Source: Cyclobacterium qasimii M12-11B (GTDB lineage: Bacteria > Bacteroidota > Bacteroidia > Cytophagales > Cyclobacteriaceae). Taken from it: DNA of 64,000 nt. How positions within the stretch are numbered: position 1 is the stretch's first letter; each line of letters starts with the position of its first letter. Shown piece by piece: positions 1 through 9,183 of the stretch. Below the pieces are notes generated by a model. The model worked only from the letters and a program-made list of their open reading frames with translations, was not told the DNA's origin and made no database searches. A program made the position numbers and the translations under genes. The stretch is taken from positions 1-64,000 of the forward strand of contig NZ_ATNM01000143.1 of assembly GCF_000427295.1 (NCBI RefSeq), in the 5' to 3' direction.

Positions 1-202
1 TCGCAACCCACGGGCAGGAGAAATGACACTACTCTCAACACTGAAGGTGTTGAACAAACCCTTACGAGGACTCGTTCAACCCGCTCCGGGGTTGAGAAAT
101 TATTGGAGTATTCGATGTCCACGGGTTCCACCCGTGGTTATTGTTGTTGAAGCCCCCCAGGCTTCCTTCGGTTTCTTAGCAAATGCGATGACTTTATAAC
201 TT
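1..202. repeat. Hairpin-rich direct repeat, copy 1 (cut by window edge)
   Basis: This copy is nearly identical to 452-652, offset by 451 bases with a few mismatches. It is built from consecutive small inverted repeats (stems of 5-8 bases) that hardly leave unpaired sequence, and it has no plausible reading frame. The left edge is outside the window, so its true start is unknown. It looks like an intergenic palindromic element of the REP/BIME kind; the family was not identified. Confidence 0.8.
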
Positions 203-317
203 TGCCAAGCTTGCTAAACCTCAATACGAATTAGCAGTTAATTGTGCTCATGAATTTTCTGGAAACACATTCACTTTAGTAAAATCCAATGTCTTTAAAA
301 ACCGTGTGAATCTGCTA

Positions 318-382
318 TAACGAGAGATTGCCACACCCTTCCCCCATTCAGCCCAACCCAAAAGGGTTCGCAATGACGGTCA
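318..382. repeat. Short interspersed-repeat-like segment
   Basis: The segment starts with GAGATTGCCACACCC and ends with GGGTTCGCAATGACGGTC. It resembles the widespread intergenic 'GATTGCCAC...CGCAATGACG' repeat type seen in many bacterial genomes. It lies between the two ~200-bp repeat copies. The family assignment is from memory of the motif and was not searched. Confidence 0.4.
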
Positions 383-444
383 TGATTAATATTTTCATTT
401 GCTTTATTGTAAACCCCAGACCTGAAGGGTCTGAACAATAATAG

Positions 445-652
445 CCGTGGGTGGCAACCCACGGGCAGGAGAAATGACACTACTCTCAACACTGAAGGTG
501 TTGAACAAACCCTTACGAGGACTCGTTCAACCCGCTCCGGGGTTGGGGAATTATTGGAATATTCGATGTCCACGGGTTCCTCCCGTGGCTATTGTTGTTG
601 AAGCCCTCCAGGCTTCCTTCCGTTTCTTAGCAATTGCGATGTGATGATCAAA
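445..652. repeat. Hairpin-rich direct repeat, copy 2
   Basis: This is the complete copy of the repeat also found at 1-202. Visible stems are CCGTGGGT/ACCCACGG (445-452 with 457-464), CAACAC/GTGTTG (487-492 with 498-503), then a CAACCC/GGGTTG stem, a CCACGGG/CCCGTGG stem and AAGCC/GGCTT. A separate CAGACC/GGTCTG hairpin sits just upstream at 417-433. The stems follow one another with 2-6 base loops, so the element could fold as a chain of small hairpins. It holds no gene. Confidence 0.8.
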
Positions 653-710
653 ATCATATGACAAACTAACCTTCCCTATCCCTGTACGAAAAACCCCAGA
701 CCTGTTATCT

Positions 711-790
711 GGTTTAAACCCGGTTCCTGAGCGGAGCCGAAGGAGTAGGTATGACGGATACGTTAACCTATGGCTTCGACTCCGCTCAGC
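711..790. repeat. Palindromic repeat unit (REP-like)
   Basis: The left arm CTGAGCGGAGCCGAAG (727-742) pairs with CTTCGACTCCGCTCAG (774-789), one mismatch and a 31-base spacer. A perfect GGTTTAAACC palindrome at 711-720 adjoins it. The arms match the common 'CTGAGCGGAGTCGAAG' type of dispersed palindrome. It ends about 40 bases from the stop codon of the minus-strand ceramidase-like gene, so it may also act as a transcript end. Confidence 0.6.
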
Positions 791-828
791 CGCCGGCATA
801 TTGCTGATATGACTAAATTACATCCTCT

Positions 829-2298
829 TTACGAATCCACAGACCTTGTATCTTTTACCAGCTGCTGCACACTTGCTGCGATCTTGTCTTCCACATCTCC
901 TCGCCATCTCCAAGCTGGGTGTCCGTATTCATCCAGATGTGATCCACCTTCGTATCCACCCTCCTCCCAAACACGCTGGGAAGGAATATAGGCTGCCATA
1001 TAATTCGCATAACCACAAACCCAGGTTTTCTCAGGAAACTCCTTCTTAAACCTGAGGGAATAATCTACTACTGCTTCTCCTCCAATTCCTAAAAACAAAA
1101 GCTCATCCCCCATTTTCCAAGCTTGCGTGGGATAGGGATAGCTGGTTGCGAAGGTTTCACCGTTTTCAATTTTAGCAATCATCCGCTTGGCCCACCTCGC
1201 TTGAAGGGGACTTTTGCCAGCAGCTATAGGTTTTAGTTTTTCTAAAGTCACCATTTCTTCAAAGGCCAGGTCCACAAAATTAAAAGAGGTGCTTAGCCGG
1301 GAAGAAATTTTTTCCAAAGGATTATCTAGTGCTTCCTCCACAGCAGTGGAAAGCATGTCTCCATATTTCTCACACAGTGCTAGCTCTCTTCTAGGCAAAG
1401 GATTCTGATCTCCTCCACAGGCATTGAAAAACATGGCTGCTGTCCCTGGGAATTTATTTTCTAAAGCTATCTGCGCAAAACCAGGATAATCACCACACCA
1501 GGTGTTGAAATCCAATGTGGTGGGATGACAGGCATATCCAAAAAGCAAGGCTAAATTATGACCTCCTGGGCCTTTGGCGACAAGAACAGGTACCTCATGG
1601 TCCACTGCTCCTTTTAAAGGTATGCCTTTGGCTAATAAATCCGGTACTTCCGATTCCTTATTGTCCCTCCTATTGACTGCAAAAGAACAATTGCCTCCAC
1701 CTGAAAACAACTCACAGTCTTGCCAGTTATTGAGTGCTTCATCAATGGCGGCTATCAACTGCGCCTCCATCCATAAGGTATATTCTTTCACCTCTTTTTT
1801 CTGTTGGGCATCACTGGGATAATAGTCCACCAAGTCATCTTCCAAACAGGGCGCACAATGGTTATGCGAAAAAGTCAACATGAACTGAGAGCGATCCAAA
1901 TGGAATTGTTTCGCTACCTTCTTGAAAACACGCTCATAGATGGTTTTGGACATGCCCATATGATCGGTGGTTACCATTACCACCCTTTTACCTGACGCGT
2001 CTTTTAGCGCAATTACTTTGGCCCATAAATCATGGATTTTGCCATAAGCAACTCTTTTCGTACCATAGCCAGCCAACCAAACGTCATTTTGAGGTGTAAT
2101 CAAGGCTTTGGCAATGCCTATTTGCCATTGGTATTCGCCAACTTTGGCTAAATTTTCATTCTTATTTGGATCAACCAAAACTCCTTCAAGCCCTCCATTC
2201 ATTGCTAAAACAGATGTGGACAGCAAACCCAATGTTCCTGTAGCCACCGTCCCGATGAACTTTCGTCTGTCCAATGTTACTTTGCTTTTATCGTGCAT
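829..2298 (-). CDS. Neutral/alkaline ceramidase-like hydrolase, Tat-exported
   Basis: This 489-residue protein belongs to the neutral/alkaline non-lysosomal ceramidase fold, zinc amidases that cleave N-acyl bonds; the true substrate is unknown. The N-terminus carries a twin-arginine signal (DRRKFIG near residue 10, hydrophobic stretch, SVLA cleavage site), so export in folded form is likely. The metal-site motif SHNHCAP (about 144-150) and a later ACHPTT segment correspond to the two histidine regions of neutral ceramidases, and FNACGGDQNP matches the conserved NACGG-type loop. It is the last gene of a minus-strand run of related enzymes, 43 bases after its neighbour. It diverges clearly from the other three copies and lacks the C-terminal immunoglobulin-like domain of classical ceramidases. 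Confidence 0.8.
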   Translation of the reverse strand: MHDKSKVTLDRRKFIGTVATGTLGLLSTSVLAMNGGLEGVLVDPNKNENLAKVGEYQWQIGIAKALITPQNDVWLAGYGTKRVAYGKIHDLWAKVIALKDASGKRVVMVTTDHMGMSKTIYERVFKKVAKQFHLDRSQFMLTFSHNHCAPCLEDDLVDYYPSDAQQKKEVKEYTLWMEAQLIAAIDEALNNWQDCELFSGGGNCSFAVNRRDNKESEVPDLLAKGIPLKGAVDHEVPVLVAKGPGGHNLALLFGYACHPTTLDFNTWCGDYPGFAQIALENKFPGTAAMFFNACGGDQNPLPRRELALCEKYGDMLSTAVEEALDNPLEKISSRLSTSFNFVDLAFEEMVTLEKLKPIAAGKSPLQARWAKRMIAKIENGETFATSYPYPTQAWKMGDELLFLGIGGEAVVDYSLRFKKEFPEKTWVCGYANYMAAYIPSQRVWEEGGYEGGSHLDEYGHPAWRWRGDVEDKIAASVQQLVKDTRSVDS

Positions 2299-2341
2299 AG
2301 GAAACGCTTTTTATATGGTCTTTCAGCATGCTGAATTTTTA

Positions 2342-3829
2342 TTATTTCTGGTGAATTTCCTGCAGCAATGCTATAGCAGTATCTGCTAGCATTTCTCCCC
2401 CTCCAGGAGCAAGTCTTGAATTGATGGTTTCATATCCTCCACGGGTAAATGCTTCTTTGGTGGGGACATAAGCGATATGACTGTGAGTCAGTTCAACTAC
2501 AATGGTATTTTTATAAGGAGAATTTTCCTTGATGGCCAAGCCTAAATCTACAAACACCTCGCCAGGAAGCCCTACAATGGCCAGGTCTTCGCTTATTTGA
2601 AACACCTGCACCTCCAATGGAATTCTCCAGGGTTGGTCTCCAATTGCAGGTGGTACCGCTTCTGTTCTCCTCATTCTCTCAAGAGACCTGATTTTTAAAC
2701 GTCTTCTTCTTTCCAAAAAAGCCGTTTCTTCATAAAGTGGAGAAGTCCCAGCTTCCTGAATGGCCCATTCTAATTCCTCAGGATTAAAGTGTTGGATGGG
2801 AACATAAATGACTTTAGCTATTGCCTTTAGGTCTGTCCCATTGACTTTCTGGAATTTATTGGGTTTTTGTAAGATTGCCGAGGAGAGGATATCTCCTATT
2901 TCTGATGAACTTTTCACTTCTTCTTTGGTACCAGAAACATCTATATGGTTGATATTGCCACAAGCTCCAGCTGCAAAGAGCGATACAAAATCTTCGTGGT
3001 AGTTGCTTTGTAGGTTCTTGGCCAAAAACCCTGGGTAATCGGCACTAAAAGCCGTTCCACCAAAGGTATCTGCATGCAATGAAAAATTAGAAACAGTCCC
3101 TATTGGGTGTTTGTCTTTCTTCCTTTGTATCATCACAACTGCCAATTCTGGATCTGTAGGTCCTTCCACTTCCCTAATAGATGGATTGCGTCTACCTGGA
3201 TTGGTGATCAACTTTCCATTTTTCATGATAAACCGCCTGTTAAAGGCCAGGTCATTTACTTCTTCACCAAACACTTCCAGTACTACTTCTTCCCTTTGCT
3301 CATATGCTTTAATCACCGCATTTACGATACCATCCTCCAATTCCTGGGGATAGGAATCTTCTTTGCCAGTATCATGTTGCTGATCAAATGGAGGTCTTAG
3401 AGTCCCTGTTAGCTCTCTGATATTGGGATGATAAGCTGGGCTGGTATGGGAGTGAGTTCCCGCTATTATAATGTTTTGAAAAGGTATGCCGGTTTCGGCT
3501 TCAATTCGCATCCTCGCCTTTACGGACAGGTCTCTTTCAACCCATAAAAGATCTCCTACCACTAAAGCCACTTTTTCGTCCTGTTGCTCAAATACCACTG
3601 CTTTAGCAAACAATGGATCGTGTGCCCCTGTACTCGGCCCTCTATAATGAGGGTAACCCGCTTCTGATGGTGTGATTTCAATTTCCATCATTCCAGATTT
3701 TAAACTCGGTTGCTGTGCATTTACATTATGTGCCACGGCCAATCCAGAAAGTATAATTCCAGCTGTGAAGACTAAAAGTTTAAAGCGGTGCACCGGGCCA
3801 TTTTTGCTATTGCCTGCCTTTGATGTCAT
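2342..3829 (-). CDS. Neutral/alkaline ceramidase-like hydrolase, secreted
   Basis: This 495-residue protein has a long N-terminal signal region ending near VNAQQ, then a neutral-ceramidase-type domain. Family motifs are GTHSHTSP (metal site), the FSLHADTFGG segment followed by SADYPGFL, and AAGACGNINH. The GTHSHTSP form is closer to true neutral ceramidases than the SHNHCAP of the downstream gene. Fold and metal site suggest a zinc-dependent amidase acting in periplasm or cell surface; lipids, acylated amino sugars or lipopeptides are all possible substrates. It lies 57 bases after the dimethylformamidase-like gene and 43 before the next ceramidase-like gene, consistent with one operon. Confidence 0.8.
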   Translation of the reverse strand: MTSKAGNSKNGPVHRFKLLVFTAGIILSGLAVAHNVNAQQPSLKSGMMEIEITPSEAGYPHYRGPSTGAHDPLFAKAVVFEQQDEKVALVVGDLLWVERDLSVKARMRIEAETGIPFQNIIIAGTHSHTSPAYHPNIRELTGTLRPPFDQQHDTGKEDSYPQELEDGIVNAVIKAYEQREEVVLEVFGEEVNDLAFNRRFIMKNGKLITNPGRRNPSIREVEGPTDPELAVVMIQRKKDKHPIGTVSNFSLHADTFGGTAFSADYPGFLAKNLQSNYHEDFVSLFAAGACGNINHIDVSGTKEEVKSSSEIGDILSSAILQKPNKFQKVNGTDLKAIAKVIYVPIQHFNPEELEWAIQEAGTSPLYEETAFLERRRRLKIRSLERMRRTEAVPPAIGDQPWRIPLEVQVFQISEDLAIVGLPGEVFVDLGLAIKENSPYKNTIVVELTHSHIAYVPTKEAFTRGGYETINSRLAPGGGEMLADTAIALLQEIHQK

Positions 3830-3886
3830 GATTTATGGGATAAAATATTTTCTTATTGGTAAATTAAAATTAAACGAACTACCTTT

Positions 3887-5421
3887 TTATGACTTAATGG
3901 CTTTTCCTAACAAATTATGGGTGATTTTTTGGACCCTTGGATCAGGTCCGTGGGGTCTACTGTAATGAGACCATGGCAAAGTATGCCCGGGAGGGCTGCT
4001 CAATCCCATCCCCCAGAAAATGGTAGCGGCATTAAAAATAAAATTTCCTTTTGGTCCTGGGTAAATGACAGACTGGTAAGGACAAGGGTTATCGCCACCT
4101 TGCCAGGCCAATCCTTCAGCAACAACCTCCAGCCCTTCAATGTCAGCGGCATTGGCATGATACTCCCAACCTATAAGGCCTGGAATCGTATCTCCTTCCT
4201 TCATCCCTGTCCCTTTAAAGATCCAGTGGTCAGGTTTTTTCACTGTCCAATCCCCTCCACCATTAATAGGCTCTGTATTCCTCACTCCCATTAGCAAACC
4301 TTCATCAGGTCCTCTTTCAGGAAAAGGACCATTTAGTTTCTCCCTTAACACTGCATAATCATTGTTGGCACCATAGGGCCCTCCTCTAAATATTCTACGG
4401 TTAGGTTGGCCTGCTTCGCTTGCCGTATAAGGAGTCACCCAACAAATAGAATTTCCAGAGAAAAACAACAAATTCACCCCCTTAGCCTTTAGGGTCTCTA
4501 CACTTCTAAACTGTCGAATGTCCCAATATTCATCATGTCCTATGCTTAAAAAAGCTTTGGCTTTGAGCCCTCTATCAGGGGTCAATAGATCTACATTGGA
4601 ACAATAACTCACATCATATCCATGCTCCTCCAGAAAATAGGCAAAAGGCATTTCAAAAGAAATAAACTCTCCCGAACCAAAAGAAAGCGGGTCGTTTACA
4701 ATGCCTTCATACTGCCCCTGACGAGCATAAGGCCTATCAAAGCTTACCTTTGCCCAGGGGCCTTGGTTTCCTTTTGGATGAGTATAAATGGAATAGTTAT
4801 TAGGCCATTTGTTATACGCCTGCCAGGTATTGTCGGAGCATTGAAACAATAGGTCCGTCTCGCGCTCATCCTTGACAATAAAAATAATATAACTCTCCCA
4901 GTAGGGTTCTCTCGGGCTTTTAGGCAAAGTGCGGAGTTTACCCAAATAAACCCCACTCAACCAATCTTCAGGGATAGTCAAACTGTTGGAAACCTCCCAG
5001 GTACATTCATGGATATTCATGTCTCCGGGCGTAGGAGTTACTTGACGTTTGCCTTTTAAGGGCCCTGTCTTTTTCATCCACCTGCCACCAGTCCCATTGT
5101 AATAACCAGTCCGGTAAAAATCAATCTGATAATCCTCTTCAGGATCTACAGACACCATGATATCCAACGTTTCTCCAGCCATAATACTTTGTCTGGAACA
5201 ATACCCTTCTATAAGAGCAGATCGGTATTTTTTATCGTCAGGCCTTACTCTGGTCAACTGCCAGGAGGTGGTCCCCTCCTTTTTGTTTTCCTCTTGTATA
5301 AGGTTTTTCGTTTCGCAGCAGTTTCAGAAAAACCTTTGGTAGTGCCCAGTGCCAAAGCGATTCCACTTCCAGCACTTAATTTTATTGCATCTCTTCGGGT
5401 GAGTTTATTATTCTTAGCCAT
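3887..5421 (-). pseudogene. N,N-dimethylformamidase large-subunit-like protein, Tat signal frameshifted off
   Basis: The main frame (3887-5257, TTG start) encodes 456 residues resembling the C-terminal domain of N,N-dimethylformamidase beta subunit; CSDNTWQAYN, FLSIGHDEYW and LFFSGNS are typical conserved segments. A 55-codon frame beginning with ATG at 5421 encodes a clear Tat signal (LTRRDAIKLSAGSG) and stops at 5254-5256. The frames join if one A is added to the A5 run (5304-5308, T on the plus strand), giving a 511-residue protein reading ...AAKRKNLIQEENKK... without interruption. So this is one exported amidohydrolase-like protein split by a lost base, or an assembly error. It sits among ceramidase-like genes, which points to a shared amide-bond theme. 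Without the frameshift repaired, the main frame has no export signal. Confidence 0.75.
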
Positions 5422-5496
5422 TGTTAGTGTTTAATGGTATTACTTATCTTATGATTTTAAGAAGATCTTTTTTAATCGATGTAATTCCCGGATTAC

Positions 5497-6999
5497 TTAT
5501 CTTGAAGTTAAGGCCGAAGATTTCAACTGCTCTAAAAGCTCAAGTAAATTACTGGTAATCACATTTGAAGCATTTACTTCCAGGTAACTGGACCGTGCCC
5601 TCCAGGTTTCATAACCACCCCAAGCATGATGTTTTGGTGTTGGTAAATAGCCATTGTATCCATTTGCGAGCGAAATGCAAAAAGTTTGTTTAAAAGGACT
5701 TTTCGCTTTAATCTCTAAGCCTATTTCTACAAATACCTCACAGGGAACAGCCGTTATAGCTAAATCTCCTATTTGAACAGCTTGAAGAATCAATTGCTTC
5801 TGATCCGGAAAGTCATTGAGAAAAATAGCTTCACGAGCATACAGCTCATCTCTCGAAAATGAACCATCTGATTTGGCAGCCGCTAAAATATTATTGGCCC
5901 TTTTTAATTCTTTGGCATCCGCTTTCCTGACACCCAGAGATATTTCCTTTTGAACAATTGCCAATGGCACCCAATCGTGGTAGGTAATGTCTTGGTAAAC
6001 CTTGTAAGCCTCTGCTGCTACAGTATTGGCAACGATAGCCATTTTCTCATACGGTTTCATGGGCTTTGGAGCACTTCCACCAAAATTGATATTGTTAATA
6101 TCTCCACTGGTACCATTGGTCATGATACCCACAAAATCAGGTGTTTGACGGTCTGCTCCTACCAATTCTCCAATGCGGTTGGCAAACATTGCAAAATAAT
6201 CAGCAGATATTTCCCCACTTTTTGTACCCCCTACATAATGCAAAGAATAATTGGCTAAAATAGCTATAGTTCTACCCTCAACGGACTTAACGGAAATGAT
6301 AGGCACTTCAGAATCAATTGGTCCTGCAGGCCCTACAAGGTCTGGATTTTCAAATCCTGGGTTCATTCTTACTTTATCTTCACCACCAAAAGGATTGGTA
6401 AAAGTAATGCCCTCTTTCAATTTCCATCGACGGTTAAATACTTCGCTGGGCTCCTGTCCTACTCCCCATCCAATTCTTGCAGGCTCCAGATTATTATTGG
6501 CCCTGATGATGGCATCAGCTGTGCGTTCCTCCAAAAAGATCAAATAATCCGGATCTGGCTCACTTTGCCATACGGAGCAGGCCGTACCCCCTGAGTGGGT
6601 ATGGATCGCTGAGATCAACATGTTTTCAATTGGAATTCCAGTAAATTTATTGGCCCTTTTTTTGGCATTGTCTAGGGTCTCCCTATGAACCACGCAGAGG
6701 TCTAAAGTGACCATCGCAATTTTCGTGTTTCCATCATCTAAAACCAAGCTTCTGGCATGGGTATCATCATGAATATGCCGAACAGTATCATCCTTAAAAT
6801 TACCATTTATTGAGGTCCCTACTTTAGGAGTGATTACACTCAAAGCTGCTCCACCTTTAAATGTCCTATCGCTCTTCGTTTCCTGTGCGGATAGCCTCCC
6901 AATTCCCAATGCTAGAAACAACAATAAAAGACAGGAGACTGGAAGTCCTGAGACAAGCTTTCGCTTTGATTTCAATTTGTTATCCATTTTTTCACTCAT
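5497..6999 (-). CDS. Neutral/alkaline ceramidase-like hydrolase, tandem paralogue B
   Basis: The start at 6999 is chosen because it aligns residue for residue with the start of the paralogue at 8691 and gives the same 500-residue length; an in-frame ATG at 7032 is the alternative. A signal peptide ends at LSAQ. Conserved features are IHTHSGGTAC (metal site), NYSLHYVGG followed by SADYF, and TNGTSGDINN. The protein is highly similar to its upstream neighbour throughout, a clear tandem duplication. A 101-base stretch (6311-6411) is identical to the copy. The expected activity is zinc-dependent N-acyl amide hydrolysis outside the cytoplasm; the substrate is not known. Confidence 0.82.
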   Translation of the reverse strand: MSEKMDNKLKSKRKLVSGLPVSCLLLLFLALGIGRLSAQETKSDRTFKGGAALSVITPKVGTSINGNFKDDTVRHIHDDTHARSLVLDDGNTKIAMVTLDLCVVHRETLDNAKKRANKFTGIPIENMLISAIHTHSGGTACSVWQSEPDPDYLIFLEERTADAIIRANNNLEPARIGWGVGQEPSEVFNRRWKLKEGITFTNPFGGEDKVRMNPGFENPDLVGPAGPIDSEVPIISVKSVEGRTIAILANYSLHYVGGTKSGEISADYFAMFANRIGELVGADRQTPDFVGIMTNGTSGDINNINFGGSAPKPMKPYEKMAIVANTVAAEAYKVYQDITYHDWVPLAIVQKEISLGVRKADAKELKRANNILAAAKSDGSFSRDELYAREAIFLNDFPDQKQLILQAVQIGDLAITAVPCEVFVEIGLEIKAKSPFKQTFCISLANGYNGYLPTPKHHAWGGYETWRARSSYLEVNASNVITSNLLELLEQLKSSALTSR

Positions 7000-7147
7000 A
7001 ATGATTAGGTTGTTAGTGGTGGTGGTCTTCAAGAAATTATCGGCTTATGTATAAAGGTTTGTACTAAAATAGCTAAAGAAGTAATCCAATTTAGAGCAGT
7101 AACTCAATTACATCTATTTGGTGGTTTTGTTATGCTGGGGCATGAAT

Positions 7148-7179
7148 GAAATAACACCGTTTTTATCCGGTGTTATTTC
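7148..7179. terminator. Perfect 12-bp hairpin between the paralogues
   Basis: GAAATAACACCG (7148-7159) pairs perfectly with CGGTGTTATTTC (7168-7179) around an 8-base loop. It lies just after the stop of the upstream minus-strand paralogue (7189). The following minus-strand bases are only moderately T-rich, so it may be a weak terminator or an mRNA-stabilising 3' hairpin. Confidence 0.5.
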
Positions 7180-7188
7180 CCAGGTAAT

Positions 7189-8691
7189 TTACCTTGAAGT
7201 TATGGCTGAAGATTTCAATTGATCCAAAAGTCCTAATAAATTGGAGGTAATTACATTGGAAGCATTTACTTCCAGGTAACTTGATCTTGCTCTCCAGGTT
7301 TCGTATCCACCCCATTCATGGTGTTGAGGTGTCGGTAAATAACCATTGTAACCATTTGCCAAAGAAATACTGAAAGTTTGTCCAAACGGACTTTTCTCTT
7401 TTATTTCCAAACCTATCTCAACAAAAACTTCACAGGGAACTGCTGTAATAGCCAAATCACCTATTTGAAAGGCCTGGAGGATAAGGTCCTTTTTATCAGG
7501 ATAATCATTGAGGAAAACGGTTTCTCTTGCATAAAGCTCATCTCTATTAAGCAATTTCTCTCCTTCAACTTCGGCTAAAATCTTTTTGGCACGTTTTAAT
7601 TCCGCTGCATCAGGTTTCCTTACGCCAAGTCTCACTTCCGTTTGTGCGCTTGCCAATGGTACCCAATCGTGGTAGGTAATGTCTTGATAAACTTTATAAG
7701 CCTCAGCTGCTACAGTATTTGCAACAATCTCCATTTTTTCATAAGGTTGCATTTTCTTAGGAGCGGTTCCTCCAAAATTAATATTATTGATATCTCCACT
7801 AGTACCATTTGTCATGATACCCACAAAGCCAGGGTTCTTATGGTCTGCCCCTATCATTTGACCAATGCTATTGGCAAACATTCCGAAATAATCTGCAGAA
7901 ATATCTCCACTTTTAGTACCTCCCACATAATGCAAGGAATAGTTAGCAAGTATCGCAATGGGGACACCATCAATTGATTGAACAGAAACAATGGGCACCT
8001 CTGAATCAATTGGTCCTGCAGGCCCTACAAGGTCTGGATTTTCAAATCCTGGGTTCATTCTTACTTTATCTTCACCACCAAAAGGATTGGTAAAAGTAAT
8101 GCCGTCTTTCATTTTCCATCGTCGGTTAAATACTTCACTCGGTTCGTGACCTACTCCCCAACCAATTTTCGCCGGCTCCAGGTTGTTATTGGCCCTGATG
8201 ATGGCATCAGCAGCTCGCTCTTCCAAAAAGACCAGGTAGTCAGGATCAGGAGTACTGCCGAACACAGCGCAAGCTGTGCCTCCAGAATGGGTATGGATCG
8301 CTGAAATCAACATGTTTTCTACAGGGATGTCAGTATATTCTGCAGCTCTCTTTTTAGCCTTGTCTAATGTTTCCCTGTAGACCATGCAAAGGTCCAGGGT
8401 TACAATGGCAATTTTGGTTTGCCCATCATCCAATACCAATCCTCTGGCATGGGTATCATCATGAATATTTTGCGTAAAACCTTCCTGAAAATTACCGTTT
8501 ATTGAGGTGCCAATTTTTGGTGTAATTACACTTAGGGCGGCACCTGCTCTAAACTCCTTATCGGCATTTGTTCCTTGAGCGGATAGCTTCCCCATCCCCA
8601 TTAATAGAAACAACATTAAAAAACAAGAAACTGGAAGCCCAGTGAAAAGCTTTTGCTTTAATTTCAATATGTTAAACTTTCTCTCAATCAT
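7189..8691 (-). CDS. Neutral/alkaline ceramidase-like hydrolase, tandem paralogue A
   Basis: This 500-residue secreted protein is the duplicate of the gene at 5497-6999. It has the same signal-peptide pattern (GLPVSC...LSAQ), IHTHSGGTAC metal-site motif, NYSLHYVGG/SADYF segment and TNGTSGDINN loop. Differences cluster in the linker around residues 370-400. It is the first gene of the minus-strand ceramidase-like run; its promoter should lie in 8692-8850. Duplication with retention of all motifs suggests dosage or a slight shift in substrate range. Family membership is clear from motifs; true ceramidase activity is not shown by sequence. Confidence 0.82.
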   Translation of the reverse strand: MIERKFNILKLKQKLFTGLPVSCFLMLFLLMGMGKLSAQGTNADKEFRAGAALSVITPKIGTSINGNFQEGFTQNIHDDTHARGLVLDDGQTKIAIVTLDLCMVYRETLDKAKKRAAEYTDIPVENMLISAIHTHSGGTACAVFGSTPDPDYLVFLEERAADAIIRANNNLEPAKIGWGVGHEPSEVFNRRWKMKDGITFTNPFGGEDKVRMNPGFENPDLVGPAGPIDSEVPIVSVQSIDGVPIAILANYSLHYVGGTKSGDISADYFGMFANSIGQMIGADHKNPGFVGIMTNGTSGDINNINFGGTAPKKMQPYEKMEIVANTVAAEAYKVYQDITYHDWVPLASAQTEVRLGVRKPDAAELKRAKKILAEVEGEKLLNRDELYARETVFLNDYPDKKDLILQAFQIGDLAITAVPCEVFVEIGLEIKEKSPFGQTFSISLANGYNGYLPTPQHHEWGGYETWRARSSYLEVNASNVITSNLLGLLDQLKSSAITSR

Positions 8692-9183
8692 AATAAAGTG
8701 GTCGTTATTGGTGTTTTTCTTAATGAAATATCTGAATTTTATAAAAAGCTTTACCCAAAAGAGCTACAGAATTAATTCAACTATGGCTGGAACAATTAAT
8801 TTTGAGGAATCAAATTGGCACTGGCTTCTTTAGTACCCAAAATAGCCAAAATATGATTAAAAAGTGACCCAATTTATTTTTTTGGGCTCAATATTATTTT
8901 AATGCGATGTTTTGGGGATAGCCAGTTATATTAAATTGATTTTGGCTATTTATGCCTTATTTTGTTTAACTGGGATTTGAAGAAATTGATAAATCACATT
9001 GTAAAGCTTACAGTCTCTAAACAATTATTAAAAAGCAACCTTTCGGTTAAATAAAACAATAACCCTCAATGAATTGGATAATCATTGATCGATAATCACA
9101 AGCTTTTTTAATAGCAATATTTACATAACATGAGTCCGAGGCAAGATCACCTTAAAAACGGACTAAATCGTTTCAGGAACGAT
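8692..9183. other. Intergenic, no gene seen
   Basis: About 490 AT-rich bases separate the signalling kinase (ends 9184) from the ceramidase-like operon. I see no coding frame, RNA or repeat. It should contain the promoter of the ceramidase-like run, but I could not place it confidently. Confidence 0.5.

Noticed and set aside
1-652. Possible CRISPR array from the repeated segments
   Set aside because: There are only two copies of a ~200-base unit with a 250-base gap; no regular short repeats and spacers and no cas genes.
295-799. Several 65-92 codon frames on both strands
   Set aside because: They lie inside the palindromic repeat mosaic, change with the repeat copies and show no protein-like composition or start signal.
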